Numbered from the stretch's first letter, positions 1 through 10,118 are shown. The stretch is DNA of 64,000 nt from Sphingomonadaceae bacterium (GCA_947472735.1 CANJBY010000007.1:1-64000); one strand, 5' to 3'. The notes: a model not told the origin generated them from the sequence alone. Numbers and translations: made by a program.

Positions 1-2
1 AT

Positions 3-287
3 CTTCGTTCCTTCGTCACTACGACGAAGCCCCAACACTCCTTAAATCACAACCTCAAATCTGTGCCATTGGTGCTGACGGGGAACACCTATGACGATCA
101 TCAGTCCGAGATTACGGACAATTTCGCACGCCGGGGTTTGATCGAGACCGCGCACGATGCCGAATCGTTCAAGCTGGCGCTGGAACGGGTCAAAACCCGG
201 CCACCGGTCAAGATCCGGATGAACCATACTCGGCTCGTCGCCTTCCTGCGGTCGGAAATAGACGTCATGCGACTGAAGGGCCGCTAG
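3..287 (+). CDS. 3' end of a glycosyltransferase-like gene (partial)
   Basis: The frame is open from the left edge of the window to a TAG, so this is probably the C-terminal part of a gene that starts outside. The readable part has a V-L-T-G-N-T-Y-D-D-H-Q-S-E core, followed by a helix with R-R-G-L-I-E and A-H-D-A-E. That resembles the C-terminal donor-binding half of small GT28/PssE/EpsE-like glycosyltransferases, in which an H-Q-x-E stretch precedes a 'RGL...D' segment. A GTG at 63 could be an internal start, but no ribosome binding site precedes it. The family assignment is tentative because only about 95 residues are visible. Confidence 0.4.
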   Translation, partial: LRSFVTTTKPQHSLNHNLKSVPLVLTGNTYDDHQSEITDNFARRGLIETAHDAESFKLALERVKTRPPVKIRMNHTRLVAFLRSEIDVMRLKGR

Positions 288-385
288 CTCCGGCGCACCT
301 TCTGTTTTTATAACTGCCTATAATTTTCTTGAACCTGCTGCGCCGCGCTACTATGCCAGCCCCAACGAACCTGGGGAGAGCTTTC

Positions 386-1522
386 GTGACTGAATCGCGC
401 AACGTCCGCACCGGCGTGTTCCTTCCGCCGCACCACGCCAACAACGAAGACGTCGCCCTGTGCATGCAGCGGGACTTCGAGCTGGTTGAGTGGGTCGAGC
501 ATCTGGGCTTTTCCGAAGTCTGGATTGGTGAGCATCACTCGGGCGGCATCCAGGTCTATGGCTCGCCTGAGCTGTTCATTGCCGCAGCGGCCGAACGCAC
601 CTCGCGCATCAAGATTGGCGCAGGCGTTGTTTCGATCCCCTATCACAACCCCTACATGGTGGCCGATCGCATCGTGCAGCTCGATCACCAGACGCGTGGG
701 CGCGGCATGTACGGTTTCGGGCCTGGCATGTTGATCTCCGACGCGCAGATGCTGGGCATTGCCCCGGAAGATCAGCGGGTGCGCCTGGTTGAAGGCGTGG
801 ACGTGGTGATGCGCCTGCTCGCCGGTGAAACCGTTACTCAGGAGAGCCACTGGTTCACCTTGCGCGAGGCCAGCTTGCAGCTTTCGCCCTATTCCTATCC
901 GCGCCCGGAACTCGCTGTCGCCACCTCGCGCACTCCGATCGGATCGCGCCTTGCCGGCCGCTATGGAATGGGAATTCTCACGCAGGGCGGCGGCGACGTT
1001 CAGGGTAGCTGGGCTCATGCCGAAGAAGCGGCGGCCGAGTATGGCCAGACGCTCAGCCGCGACAATCTGCGCGTGGTGGTTTCCTTCCACCTCGCCGAAA
1101 CCAAGGCGGATGCGGAAAAGGCGCTGCACTTTGGCTATGAGCCGTGGCTGCACTATCTCGATGCGCTGAACCCCACTGCCTATGCCGACACCCGCGCCAA
1201 GGGCGGCGATGATCCCGCCAAGATGATCGGCGCGCGCGGCGGCCTGGTTGGTACGCCCGATGATGCGGTCGAATTCCTGGAAAAGCTGTGGGAGCGCGCC
1301 GGGCCCTTCGGCACCGTGCTGATCGCGGGCACCAACTGGATGGACTTCGAAGCAACGCGCCGCAGTTACGAGCTGATGGCCCGCTATGTCATGCCCAAGT
1401 TCAACCGCCGCAACGCGCAGCGCGAGAAGTCGTTCGACTGGGTCTATTCCAATCGCTTTGAATTCAGCGGCGCAAACGCGGCCGCGATCCAGAAGGCGGT
1501 GGACGGCGGGAAGAAGAGCTAA
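386..1522 (+). CDS. LLM-class flavin-dependent monooxygenase (limonene monooxygenase-like)
   Basis: The 378-residue protein belongs to the bacterial-luciferase-like flavin monooxygenases, which use FMNH2 or F420H2 and O2 on small organic substrates. The N-terminal G-V-F-L-P-P-H-H, then E-V-W-I-G-E-H-H-S-G-G and D-H-Q-T-R-G-R, fit the subgroup that includes limonene 1,2-monooxygenase-like enzymes. The GTG at 386 was chosen because a strong GGGGAGAG ribosome binding site lies just upstream. A longer frame reaching back to a TTG at 329 has no such site. A TATAAT hexamer lies at 319-324. The gene converges on an MFS gene with a 4-bp gap. The substrate is unknown. Confidence 0.8.
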   Translation: MTESRNVRTGVFLPPHHANNEDVALCMQRDFELVEWVEHLGFSEVWIGEHHSGGIQVYGSPELFIAAAAERTSRIKIGAGVVSIPYHNPYMVADRIVQLDHQTRGRGMYGFGPGMLISDAQMLGIAPEDQRVRLVEGVDVVMRLLAGETVTQESHWFTLREASLQLSPYSYPRPELAVATSRTPIGSRLAGRYGMGILTQGGGDVQGSWAHAEEAAAEYGQTLSRDNLRVVVSFHLAETKADAEKALHFGYEPWLHYLDALNPTAYADTRAKGGDDPAKMIGARGGLVGTPDDAVEFLEKLWERAGPFGTVLIAGTNWMDFEATRRSYELMARYVMPKFNRRNAQREKSFDWVYSNRFEFSGANAAAIQKAVDGGKKS

Positions 1523-1526
1523 CCCT

Positions 1527-2720
1527 TCATCTCGCCCGCGCCCGCACCGCAAGGATAATCGCCGGCAAAACGATGAACCCGGCGAGGATGAAGGGCGCGT
1601 TCACTCCCAGGTGAGCGAAAGTCAGCCCCATGATCAGCGGACCGATCATCCGGGCGAGCCCGCCGGTCGCATTGTTGAGCCCCAGCACTTCCCCCTGACG
1701 GGCAGCGGATGTGTTGCGCGAAATCAGTGCAACGACCGTGGGCCAGCTGACCGATTGGCCTAGCGCCGTAAGTGCAAGGATCGCGATTGAGGTGGCGAGC
1801 CCGGTCGAGAAAGGCTGCATCAGGTTGCCGGCAACGGCCATGGTCATGCCTGCTGCCAGCACCCGATGTTCGCCAAAGCGCTCCACCAGTGGCCCGGTCA
1901 GAACGAAATTGGTGAAGCCGGCAACCAGCCCGACCACGCCGAAGCACAAGCCGATTTCGCGCGGCCCCCAGCCAAAGCGGGCGTGACCCCAGAGGCCGAA
2001 GATCGATTCGACCCCCGAAAAGGCGCTGCCAATCAGGAATGTCAGCAGCGCAAGCCGGCTCAAGACGGGATGGCGCAGTACTTCGCCGGTTGCTGCCCAG
2101 CGGCTCGCCGCGGGGTGCAGCTTCCGGTCACTGACATCAGGTTCGCGGATCAATATCAGGACCGACAGGAAGCAGGTGGCGGATAGGCCCGCGCATGCCA
2201 ATATCGGCAGGCGGTAGCCCAGTGGGCCAAGCTCGGGGCTTGCCAGCAGTCCACCAACCGAGGGTCCGACAATCAGCCCCACGGCGTTCGCCGCGCCGAT
2301 CCATGAGATACGGCGGGCGCGCAGCTCGGGCGGTGTGACGTCGGCGATATAGCCCTGCACGACGGAATTGTTGCCGCTGGTCAGCCCGCCCAGAAAGCGG
2401 ATCACGAATGCCGCATGTGCGCTGTCAGCCTGAGTCAGCGCCAGGTAGCACAGGCAATTGCAACCTACGGTCCACAGCAGCAGCGGCTTGCGGCCATGGC
2501 GGTCACTCAGCTTGCCCCAGAACGGTTCGCCAAAGAAACCGCCGAACGCGAAGGCCGAGAAGATCAGGGCGATCTCCCATGGTGCAGCGTGAAACGACTG
2601 GGCGTAGAATGGCAGCAACGGCACGATGATGCCGAAACCCAGCAGGTTCAGGAACACCACCGCGACCAGCGACGCCGCCGCGAGCACCGGGCGATCAAAA
2701 CGTGCTGGCGCAATGGGCAT
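1527..2720 (-). CDS. MFS transporter (TetA/multidrug-exporter-like)
   Basis: The roughly 397-residue protein is an integral membrane major facilitator with about twelve hydrophobic segments. The loop between helices 2 and 3 reads G-K-L-S-D-R-H-G-R-K-P, the classic MFS motif A. The helix 4-5 region, V-Q-G-Y-I-A-D-V-T-P-P-E-x-R-A, is typical of the TetA/DHA1 drug:H+ antiporter branch. The ATG at 2720 is preferred, though an AGGAG abuts it with no spacing. A GTG ten codons upstream (2750) is possible. The substrate cannot be told from sequence. It converges with the luciferase-like monooxygenase gene. Confidence 0.8.
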   Translation of the reverse strand: MPIAPARFDRPVLAAASLVAVVFLNLLGFGIIVPLLPFYAQSFHAAPWEIALIFSAFAFGGFFGEPFWGKLSDRHGRKPLLLWTVGCNCLCYLALTQADSAHAAFVIRFLGGLTSGNNSVVQGYIADVTPPELRARRISWIGAANAVGLIVGPSVGGLLASPELGPLGYRLPILACAGLSATCFLSVLILIREPDVSDRKLHPAASRWAATGEVLRHPVLSRLALLTFLIGSAFSGVESIFGLWGHARFGWGPREIGLCFGVVGLVAGFTNFVLTGPLVERFGEHRVLAAGMTMAVAGNLMQPFSTGLATSIAILALTALGQSVSWPTVVALISRNTSAARQGEVLGLNNATGGLARMIGPLIMGLTFAHLGVNAPFILAGFIVLPAIILAVRARAR

Positions 2721-2818
2721 CTCCTGCGCATGTCGCCCCTGCCCTGCCACGTCAACCGCAACCGGGCGCGCATCCGGATAAGGCCAGACGCGCTACCGGG
2801 TCGGTCACGTCCCGACGA

Positions 2819-2852
2819 AAGAACCGCCCCGGCGGTGGCCGAGGCGGTTCTT
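2819..2852 (-). terminator. intrinsic terminator downstream of the RNA helicase gene
   Basis: A perfect 10-bp inverted repeat, AAGAACCGCC (2819-2828) and GGCGGTTCTT (2843-2852), encloses a 14-nt GC-rich loop. T-rich tails follow on either strand. It lies between the 3' end of the helicase gene and the MFS gene on the same strand, so it should end helicase transcription. Confidence 0.75.
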
Positions 2853-2900
2853 GTTTGATCAGAGTAATGGCGCTCCGACCGCGAGGCCGGAGCTGCCAGT

Positions 2901-4316
2901 TCAGACCGCAGTCACGGGAGTCCAGTTGGAACGGCTCGCGCCATCCCGGCTGCCACTGCGATCGCCGCCACCGGCGCTGCGCTGTGAACCGCCGGGACGA
3001 TTGCGACCCTGCCCGCCGGGTCCAGGCTGGCGACGGCGATCGCCGCGCGGTTCACCGCGATTGTCACCGCGACCGTCCGTGCGGCGCGGCGGCGGACCGC
3101 CACGGCCATTGCGGGGCTGCTGGCGCTCGCGCTCGGGCTCGGCCGGCTGCTTGGCAATCTGCTCGACCTCGGCGCGCAGGCCGCCCGGCAGTGTTACCTG
3201 ATCGAGCGTGACCTTGGTCAGGCGCTGGATGTCGCGCAGATACTCGCGCTCGTCCTGCGCACAGAAGCTGAGCGCGATGCCATCACGACCGGCGCGCGCA
3301 GTGCGTCCAATGCGGTGAACATACTGCTCGGGCACGTTCGGCAACTCGAAGTTGATCACGTGGCTAACACCCGTGACGTCGATCCCGCGGGCTGCGATGT
3401 CGGTCGCGACCAGCACGCGCGTGCGGCCTTGCTTGAACTCGGCCAGCGCCTTTTCGCGCTGCGGCTGGCTCTTGTTGCCGTGGATCGCAACGGCAGCGAT
3501 GCCGCTCTGGCCCAGCTTGCGGACCACCCGGTCAGCGCCATGCTTAGTACGGGTGAAGACCAGCACGCGGTCCATGGTCTTGGCTGCGGAACCTTCGCGC
3601 AGCACCAAGGTCAGCAGTGCCTGCTTTTCGGACTGGCCGATGAAGTAGACCGACTGGCTGACCCGCTCGGCGGTCGTCGCCGCCGGAGCGACGGATACCT
3701 GCACCGGATCGACCAGATAACGGCTGGCCAACTCAAGGATCGCCTTGGGCATGGTGGCCGAGAAGAACAGCGTCTGGCGCTCCTTCGGCAGCAGCCGGAC
3801 AATGGTGCGCAGATCGTGGATGAAGCCGAGGTCGAGCATCTGGTCGGCCTCGTCCAGCACCAGGATTTCGACCTGCGAGAGATCGAGAATGCGCTGTTCG
3901 CACAAGTCGACCAGTCGGCCGGGCGTGGCGATCAGGATGTCGACGCCGCGCGCCACATCCTGACGGTTGCGGGCAATCGAGGTGCCGCCGAACACGGTGG
4001 CTACCTTGACGTTGGCAAAGCGGCCGTAATCGCGCGCGCTCTGGGCGATCTGCCCGGCGAGTTCGCGGGTCGGCGCCAGCACCAGCATCCGGCAGCAACG
4101 CGGCCGGGCATGGGTCTTGGAAGCGGCCAGCCGGTCAATCGACGGCAGAATGAATGCTGCGGTCTTGCCGGTGCCGGTCTGGGCGATGCCGAGCAGGTCC
4201 TTGCCGGCCAGCACCGGCGGAATGGCCTGCGACTGGATCGGGGTCGGCTCGGTATAATTCTTCGAGGCAAGCCCCTGCAGAATGGACTGCGACAGCCCAA
4301 GTGTTTCGAAAGTCAT
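2901..4316 (-). CDS. rhlE: DEAD-box RNA helicase, RhlE type
   Basis: The 471-residue ATP-dependent RNA helicase has the complete motif set: Q motif (P-T-P-I-Q-S-Q-A-I-P), Walker A A-Q-T-G-T-G-K-T, D-E-A-D, S-A-T and H-R-I-G-R-T-A-R-A-G. The tail of about 70 residues is rich in Arg and Gly (repeated R-G, G-G-D, P-R-R), typical of RhlE proteins and used for non-specific RNA binding. The start M-T-F-E-T-L-G matches the usual N-terminus. A longer open frame upstream is ignored because the extra residues are not helicase-like. Its likely role is RNA remodelling, often ribosome assembly or cold adaptation. Confidence 0.92.
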   Translation of the reverse strand: MTFETLGLSQSILQGLASKNYTEPTPIQSQAIPPVLAGKDLLGIAQTGTGKTAAFILPSIDRLAASKTHARPRCCRMLVLAPTRELAGQIAQSARDYGRFANVKVATVFGGTSIARNRQDVARGVDILIATPGRLVDLCEQRILDLSQVEILVLDEADQMLDLGFIHDLRTIVRLLPKERQTLFFSATMPKAILELASRYLVDPVQVSVAPAATTAERVSQSVYFIGQSEKQALLTLVLREGSAAKTMDRVLVFTRTKHGADRVVRKLGQSGIAAVAIHGNKSQPQREKALAEFKQGRTRVLVATDIAARGIDVTGVSHVINFELPNVPEQYVHRIGRTARAGRDGIALSFCAQDEREYLRDIQRLTKVTLDQVTLPGGLRAEVEQIAKQPAEPERERQQPRNGRGGPPPRRTDGRGDNRGEPRGDRRRQPGPGGQGRNRPGGSQRSAGGGDRSGSRDGASRSNWTPVTAV

Positions 4317-4641
4317 GATATATGCATACTCAAAATGAACGACGACGCGCGCCTGCGGCGCCCGTGACGCGGGGTTCTGAACGACCCGCGTGAATTGGGA
4401 AGCTCCTGGGGAACATCTAGGCGCAGCCGGGGCGGATATGTGCCGCCTGTTCACGCTGCCAAGCGCCTGATGGGGGCGCATGTGTGAGCGGAGGGCCTGA
4501 AAGTCAAGAAAATACTGCAATTGCGAAGAAGCACCAGCGCCCGCGAGAGGACACTGGGCAGCAACACGATCGGCTATGGTTGCAATTGGAGTCTGAGCAA
4601 CGCACATCGGCAATCAGGCAAGTCAGACCGAGGATCCGGAT
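4317..4641. other. divergent intergenic region between rhlE and copA
   Basis: These 325 bp hold the promoters of both flanking genes. A hairpin, ACGCGGG (4367-4373) with CCCGCGT (4385-4391), would lie in the 5' leader of the helicase mRNA. The octamer TGCAATTG occurs twice (4517-4524 and 4581-4588) on the copA side. No canonical CueR, CopY or CsoR operator was recognised. Confidence 0.4.
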
Positions 4642-6969
4642 ATGACGCACGACGCCCCCCATATAAAGCTCAAGACCAACGGCAGCACCGATCCGGTATG
4701 CGGGATGACCGTCGATCCGGCGGCGACTCCGCACCACGCCGACTTCGCCGACCACACCTGGCACTTCTGCTCGGCGGGCTGTCGCGACAAGTTCCTGGCC
4801 AACCCGCAGCGCTATCTCGAACCGGCTGCCCCTGTGGAGGCGACTGCCGGCGCGGTCTGGACTTGTCCGATGCATCCCGAAATCCGGCAGGATGGTCCCG
4901 GCGCCTGCCCGATCTGCGGCATGGCGCTCGAGCTGGAGATGGCTACCGTTGACCAAGGGCCAAGTCCGGAACTGCGCGACATGTCGCGCCGCTTCTGGAT
5001 CGGGCTGGTCCTGTCGGTGCCGGTCTTCCTGCTCGAGATGGGCAGCCATGTATTCCCGGCACTGCATCACCTCGTGCCGATGCGGCTTTCGATCTGGATC
5101 CAGCTGGTGCTGGCGACGCCGGTGGTGTTGTGGGCAGGGTGGCCATTCTTCCAGCGGGGCTGGACCTCGCTGCTAACCCGCAAGCTCAACATGTTCACGC
5201 TGATCGCGATGGGGACCGGCGTCGCCTGGAGCTATTCCATGATCGCCGCACTCACCCCGCAGTTGTTCCCGCCGGCATTCCGCAAGGCCGATGGCAGCGT
5301 TGCGGTCTATTTCGAGGCGGCAGCCGTGATCACCGTGCTGGTCCTGCTCGGTCAGGTGCTCGAACTGAAAGCACGCGAGCGCACGTCGGGCGCAATCAAG
5401 GCGCTGCTGGGCCTTGCCCCCCGAACTGCGCGCCGACTGGTGCCCGATGGCGAGGACGAGGAAGTGAGCATCGAGGCGATCGTGGTGGGCGATCGCCTGC
5501 GGGTCCGTCCCGGCGAGAAGGTTCCGGTCGACGGGAGTGTCGAGGACGGGCGCTCCGCGCTCGACGAGTCGATGGTGACGGGGGAATCCATGCCGGTCAC
5601 CAAGGCCAAAGGTGACACCGTGATCGGCGGCACGCTCAACCAGACCGGTGCGCTGGTGATCGCGGAGACCCGGGTCGGAAGGGAGACAATGCTCGCTCGG
5701 ATCGTCCAGATGGTGGCCGAGGCGCAACATTCGCGCGCGCCAATCCAGCGCATGGCCGATCGTGTTGCCGGTTGGTTCGTCCCGGCGGTAATCGGGGTCG
5801 CCGTGCTGGCCTTCGCGGGTTGGGGCATATGGGGCCCGGAGCCACGCTTTGCTTATGGACTGGTTGCGGCGGTCGCAGTGTTGATCATCGCCTGCCCCTG
5901 CGCGCTCGGGCTCGCCACACCGATGTCGATCATGGTCGGCGTCGGCCGGGGCGCCGGGCTCGGAGTGCTGATCAAAAACGCCGAGGCGCTCGAACACATG
6001 GAGAAGGTCGATACGCTGGTGGTCGACAAGACCGGGACGCTGACCGAGGGCCATCCTGCGGTTACCGCCATCGTAGCGGCACAAGGGTATTCCGAAGATG
6101 AACTCTTGCGCCTGGCTGCTGCGGTCGAGCAGTCATCCGAGCACCCGTTGGCACTTGCCATTGTCGCGGCGGCCCGCGCACGGAACATCGCCTTGCCCCG
6201 GGTCAGCGAGTTCGACTCCCCCACCGGGCGCGGCGCGCTCGGCACGGTCGAAAGCAAGCGCTTGGTGCTCGGCAACGCCCGCTTTCTGGCCGAGCAGGCC
6301 ATCGACACTGCAGCGCTCGCCTCAGCCGCAGACGACCTTCGCCGTGAGGGAGCAACTGCGATTTTTGTCGGCATTGACGGCCAGGCTGGCGGCGTCTTCG
6401 CCATCGCCGATCCGGTCAAGGCGACCACGCCCGAGGCTCTCGAAGCCTTGCGGCGCGAAGGCATCCGCGTCGTCATGCTGACCGGAGACAACCGGACGAC
6501 GGCCGAAGCGGTGGCCCGCAAGCTAGGGATCGACGAGGTCGAGGCAGACGTTCTACCTGAACAGAAAAGTGCGGTGGTCGCCAGGCTCAAGCGCGAAGGC
6601 CGCGTCGTGGCGATGGCTGGCGACGGCGTTAACGACGCCCCTGCCCTTGCCGCCGCTGACGTGGGCATTGCCATGGGCTCGGGCACCGATGTCGCCATCG
6701 AAAGTGCGGGAGTGACGCTGCTAAAAGGCGATCTCACCGGCATCATCCGCGCGCGCCGCCTAAGCCAGGCGACGATGAAGAACATCCGCCAGAACCTGTT
6801 CTTCGCATTCGTTTACAATGCGGCGGGCGTGCCGGTAGCAGCCGGGCTGCTTTATCCGCTTACTGGTAGGCTGCTCTCCCCGATGATCGCGGCAGGAGCC
6901 ATGGCGTTGTCTTCCTTCAGCGTGGTCGGCAATGCGTTGCGACTGAACCGGGCGCGGCTGGATGGTTGA
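4642..6969 (+). CDS. copA: copper-translocating P1B-type ATPase with YHS and HMBD N-terminus
   Basis: This 775-residue P1B-1-type ATPase exports Cu+ or Ag+ across the inner membrane. Instead of CxxC HMA domains, the N-terminus has a YHS domain (D-P-V-C-G-M near residue 18, C-S-A-G-C near 45). A heavy-metal-binding module follows near residues 73-95 (C-P-M-H-P-E and C-P-I-C-G-M). The catalytic core contains T-G-E-S, the membrane C-P-C near 417, D-K-T-G-T near 462, S-E-H-P near 500 and G-D-G-V-N-D-A-P. The C-terminal helices carry Y-N and M-A-L-S-S, the signature of copper-specific members. No regulator or chaperone gene adjoins it. Confidence 0.93.
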   Translation: MTHDAPHIKLKTNGSTDPVCGMTVDPAATPHHADFADHTWHFCSAGCRDKFLANPQRYLEPAAPVEATAGAVWTCPMHPEIRQDGPGACPICGMALELEMATVDQGPSPELRDMSRRFWIGLVLSVPVFLLEMGSHVFPALHHLVPMRLSIWIQLVLATPVVLWAGWPFFQRGWTSLLTRKLNMFTLIAMGTGVAWSYSMIAALTPQLFPPAFRKADGSVAVYFEAAAVITVLVLLGQVLELKARERTSGAIKALLGLAPRTARRLVPDGEDEEVSIEAIVVGDRLRVRPGEKVPVDGSVEDGRSALDESMVTGESMPVTKAKGDTVIGGTLNQTGALVIAETRVGRETMLARIVQMVAEAQHSRAPIQRMADRVAGWFVPAVIGVAVLAFAGWGIWGPEPRFAYGLVAAVAVLIIACPCALGLATPMSIMVGVGRGAGLGVLIKNAEALEHMEKVDTLVVDKTGTLTEGHPAVTAIVAAQGYSEDELLRLAAAVEQSSEHPLALAIVAAARARNIALPRVSEFDSPTGRGALGTVESKRLVLGNARFLAEQAIDTAALASAADDLRREGATAIFVGIDGQAGGVFAIADPVKATTPEALEALRREGIRVVMLTGDNRTTAEAVARKLGIDEVEADVLPEQKSAVVARLKREGRVVAMAGDGVNDAPALAAADVGIAMGSGTDVAIESAGVTLLKGDLTGIIRARRLSQATMKNIRQNLFFAFVYNAAGVPVAAGLLYPLTGRLLSPMIAAGAMALSSFSVVGNALRLNRARLDG

Positions 6970-7000
6970 TCGCAATCCGAAGGCGTTGCCCGGGGCGTAG

Positions 7001-8278
7001 CTAAGCCTTGAGGGCCTCGGCCATCACGGCTTCACGCAGGGCCTCCATATTATCCAACTCGAGCCCGGACAAATTGCCGATTCCGACAATCCGATCCTGA
7101 CCGTAGCAATGGCGCAAATTGACGGTTTCGCCTTGTACGCGCCGCTGACTGAGCAGATCGTAGAACGTCCGTACGATCGGCAGATCTGTCCCATCGGGAT
7201 CGCCATTGACGACCATCGCCAGATGGCCCGAGCGCAATTCGACCACTGATCCGACCGGGTAAGTGCCAACGGATTCGATGAAGGCGGCCAGAATGTCGGT
7301 GTCGTACTGCGCTTGCGCATCGGCCAGCACCTGCAAGGCTCTGGCGGGGTCCAGCGCTTCGCCATTGCCGTCGAACGAGATCAGGTTGTCGAAGCTGTCG
7401 CAGATGCCGGCCATGCGCGAAAACCGGTCGATCGACGCCGCGCCGAGCCCCGCGGGATAGCCTGACCCATCCATACGCTCGTGGTGGTTGAGACATACCT
7501 GCATGATTTCCTCGGGCAATCCTTCGGCTGCGCGAAGTATGTCGTAGCCGAGCACGATATGGTGCGGATCCTGGCGGGCGTCGGTGGTCAGCGGACCGTC
7601 GGGGCATTGAATGCTTTCCGGAAGATGGCCGAGACCGATGTCCATCATCAAACCGGCCATGCCGGCCAGGCGGATTTCGCGCGGTGCGAGCTTCATACGC
7701 ATCGCCAGCGAGATCATGAGCGCCGATACCGCCATCGCGTGGCGATAGACGGTGGGCACCCCGTCGCGGCACCGCATCAAACCACCGAATGCGTGGGGAT
7801 TCTCCTGCAATGATTGAAACACTTCCTCGACGACGGGTTCGACTCGTTTGACGTTCACCGCCTTGCCCAGTCTGCTCTCGAGAAACACCCGCGAGACGGC
7901 CATTTCAGTTCGCCCGACAACACGCAAGGCCTTGCCGAATTCGCGACGGACGGCGGGCGCGAAAGGCGCCGTCGGTTGCGCCGGAGCGCTTGGCAGAGTC
8001 CGAACCGGGCCAAGACTATGCTGCTGGAAACGTGCTGGCCGAAGGACTCGCGGGACAGGTCGCTCCAGGGGCACTTCCGAGGCTTCGACCACTACATCGC
8101 GCCCCTTTTCGGTGTCGATTATGACGCCGTCGATATCGCTGCACTGCAGATCCCGCAGCTGCCGGGGATCGATAAGCACAAATTTCTTGCGCCAGAAGGG
8201 ATGCTTGAACCAGCTCCCCTCCAGTTGCTGGATAAACATCCCCAACTCGACTTCCGCCGTACCTATTCGCCTGAACAT
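7001..8278 (-). CDS. HD-GYP domain protein with DUF3391 N-terminus, degenerate HD motif
   Basis: The 425-residue protein belongs to the cyclic-di-GMP phosphodiesterase-type HD-GYP family. The N-terminus (E-L-G-M-F-I, W-F-K-H-P-F-W) matches DUF3391, which commonly precedes HD-GYP. The second half-site is intact near residue 262 (N-H-H-E-R-M-D-G-S-G-Y-P). The usual H-D-I-G-K motif, however, reads M-M-D-I-G-L-G-H near 206-213, so the metal-binding His and the Lys are missing. It may bind c-di-GMP or signal without hydrolysing it. It is a stand-alone gene. Confidence 0.85.
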   Translation of the reverse strand: MFRRIGTAEVELGMFIQQLEGSWFKHPFWRKKFVLIDPRQLRDLQCSDIDGVIIDTEKGRDVVVEASEVPLERPVPRVLRPARFQQHSLGPVRTLPSAPAQPTAPFAPAVRREFGKALRVVGRTEMAVSRVFLESRLGKAVNVKRVEPVVEEVFQSLQENPHAFGGLMRCRDGVPTVYRHAMAVSALMISLAMRMKLAPREIRLAGMAGLMMDIGLGHLPESIQCPDGPLTTDARQDPHHIVLGYDILRAAEGLPEEIMQVCLNHHERMDGSGYPAGLGAASIDRFSRMAGICDSFDNLISFDGNGEALDPARALQVLADAQAQYDTDILAAFIESVGTYPVGSVVELRSGHLAMVVNGDPDGTDLPIVRTFYDLLSQRRVQGETVNLRHCYGQDRIVGIGNLSGLELDNMEALREAVMAEALKA

Positions 8279-8363
8279 GCACCGACCATCGCTATTGCAT
8301 TTGTCGGGATTTCATAGCTTTGCGGGACCTGACACCGGATTGCCCACAGATAGGTTTTCGCCC

Positions 8364-10040
8364 TTAGTGCGCCCGTTCATCAAGCGGTAGAATATCGACC
8401 ACCGGCACCAGCAGACAGGATTCCCGCCCCGGCCCGGTATGAATCAGATGCCGCCCAAGGTTCACCGTATCCTCGTGCCGCATATAAAGCAGCGGCTTGG
8501 GATAGTTGCAGATGTCCCTGCCCTTCACCCGCAGGCGCAGCACTTCACCAGCTTCAAAGCGGGTGCCGGAAGGGAGTATCTCGATCTTCGCCTCCACCAC
8601 CTCACCGGCAGCCAGTTTCCATTCTGACCGGTTGGTCAGCACCGGCTGTGCATCGGTAGAGCGTTCGGGATCGAGTTCGCGACGCGAGACGCGCAGCCAG
8701 CCGAAAGCCACCGGCCCGTCTTCGTAAGTGCCCCAGTGAATGAAGGGCACGCGGTTGCCGGCGGCGTCGTATTTTTCCAGCGCGACATGCAGGTCCAGGT
8801 CGTCGCCCGCTTCGGTAGAGACGAACAGGGTCAGCGCGGCGTTGCCGATGAGCTCGCACGGCGCGGTGAAACGGTGGTCGAAATGGGCCTCATCAAGATC
8901 GCCGAGTGGGTCGTAACTGGCAATAGAAGCAGCAGCAGGCACGGCATCGTCCATCAAGCCGGTGCCGGCATCTAGATAAAGCCGGCGGTACTGCGTGCCT
9001 TCCACCGGCCACTCCCGCGCCGGCTTCTGCACTGCCACCCCGGCGCGCTCGCGCACGTGCAGGCGGACCTTCGGCCATCCGGACAGATCAGTCTCCTCGC
9101 CTTTGAGGAAGCGATCGAAGAAGGCGGTCTGCCGGGCGATCGAGGGCGGCTCGTAGTAATAGCCCCACTTCTTGCCGCCGTGCACTTCCAGCCACTTCTG
9201 CCCGGAAGCGATGCGCTTGTAGCCTTCCAGCGTACCGCGGGTATGGACGCCGTGGTCGCTCCAGCTGGCAACGACATAGGCGGGCACGTCAATCGCCGAA
9301 AAGTCCGGCACCTTGGACTGCCAGTACTCATCGAAAAATGGATGCTCGCGGGTCGTCGCCCAGAGATCTTCAACCATGCGGTCGGAGACGCCCCAGCGCA
9401 CCTGGATGTGCGGCCAGAAATGCGTCTCCGGAATGCCGCCGTGGCGGACGATCTCGTTGAAGGTGTCGGACCAGCCTTCCCATGGGTTGATCGCGGCCAG
9501 ATGCGGCGGCCGCAGCGCCGCGACCTTCCACTGCGAGGAGGCGAGATAGGACACGCCCGACAGGCCGACCTTGCCGTTGCTCCAGTCCTGCGTTCCGGCC
9601 CATTCGACCAGATCGTAATGCGCTTCGGCCTCCTGCGGGGAGAAATAGCTCGCGTTGGTCTCGGCAAACCAGGTCCCGGGCGTGTCCGCTGTGATGACGG
9701 CATAGCCCTGCCCTACCCAATAGGCGGGATCGGGCGCTTCGAAGATGGTCAGGTCGCTCTGCCATTCGGACTTGACGCCGGAAGTGGGAAACAGGGTCGC
9801 CAGCGGGGCGGGATCGTGCTTGCCGTAAGGCGTCCATGCGATCAGCACCGGCAGCGGTCCGGTGGCATCGACCGGGCGGAAGAGGTCAGCGTAAAGGTCG
9901 AAGCCGAAGCGGGTCGGCACCCGCACGTCGCGCTCGATCATGATGCCGTCGCGCTCGATGCGTTCATATCGACGGGCGCGAGCGCCGCGAAATTCCGGAG
10001 TGTTGAGCGGCCGGCGCAGCCGTTCGCGATAGTCGGCCAT
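8364..10040 (-). CDS. CocE/NonD family hydrolase (X-Pro dipeptidyl-peptidase-like esterase)
   Basis: The 558-residue alpha/beta hydrolase is of the cocaine-esterase / X-prolyl-dipeptidase (S15) class. The nucleophile elbow is G-L-S-G-V-S-Y, with the likely catalytic Ser near residue 164. Downstream, S-W-S-D-H and L-E-V-H-G-G-K-K-W provide plausible acid and base residues, and a C-terminal jelly-roll domain (X-Pro C) follows. No signal peptide is seen, so it is probably cytoplasmic. GGGAGAG precedes the ATG. It is divergent from a TetR gene and opens the accessory catabolic island, so a role in hydrolysing an ester or amide substrate is inferred. Confidence 0.85.
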   Translation of the reverse strand: MADYRERLRRPLNTPEFRGARARRYERIERDGIMIERDVRVPTRFGFDLYADLFRPVDATGPLPVLIAWTPYGKHDPAPLATLFPTSGVKSEWQSDLTIFEAPDPAYWVGQGYAVITADTPGTWFAETNASYFSPQEAEAHYDLVEWAGTQDWSNGKVGLSGVSYLASSQWKVAALRPPHLAAINPWEGWSDTFNEIVRHGGIPETHFWPHIQVRWGVSDRMVEDLWATTREHPFFDEYWQSKVPDFSAIDVPAYVVASWSDHGVHTRGTLEGYKRIASGQKWLEVHGGKKWGYYYEPPSIARQTAFFDRFLKGEETDLSGWPKVRLHVRERAGVAVQKPAREWPVEGTQYRRLYLDAGTGLMDDAVPAAASIASYDPLGDLDEAHFDHRFTAPCELIGNAALTLFVSTEAGDDLDLHVALEKYDAAGNRVPFIHWGTYEDGPVAFGWLRVSRRELDPERSTDAQPVLTNRSEWKLAAGEVVEAKIEILPSGTRFEAGEVLRLRVKGRDICNYPKPLLYMRHEDTVNLGRHLIHTGPGRESCLLVPVVDILPLDERAH

Positions 10041-10085
10041 GTACTCTCCCTTGTGTAATTGGCGCGACTGTAGAAGGCGGATTAT

Positions 10086-10118
10086 CCGAATTCAATAAGG
10101 GTATAATTTGACATTCGG
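10086..10118. promoter_or_regulatory. candidate operator in the cocE-like/tetR divergent promoter
   Basis: Hexamer arms CCGAAT (10086-10091) and ATTCGG (10113-10118) are separated by 21 bp. The spacer contains TATAAT at 10102-10107, reading toward the TetR gene. The position between a TetR-family gene and its divergent neighbour fits an autoregulatory operator, but the arms are short. Confidence 0.35.

Noticed and set aside
308..1552. Long open frame antisense to the luciferase-like monooxygenase
   Set aside because: No family-like sequence, and it mirrors the codon structure of the real gene.
3315..4367. Long plus-strand frame over the RNA helicase
   Set aside because: No conserved motifs. 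The minus strand has every DEAD-box motif in order.
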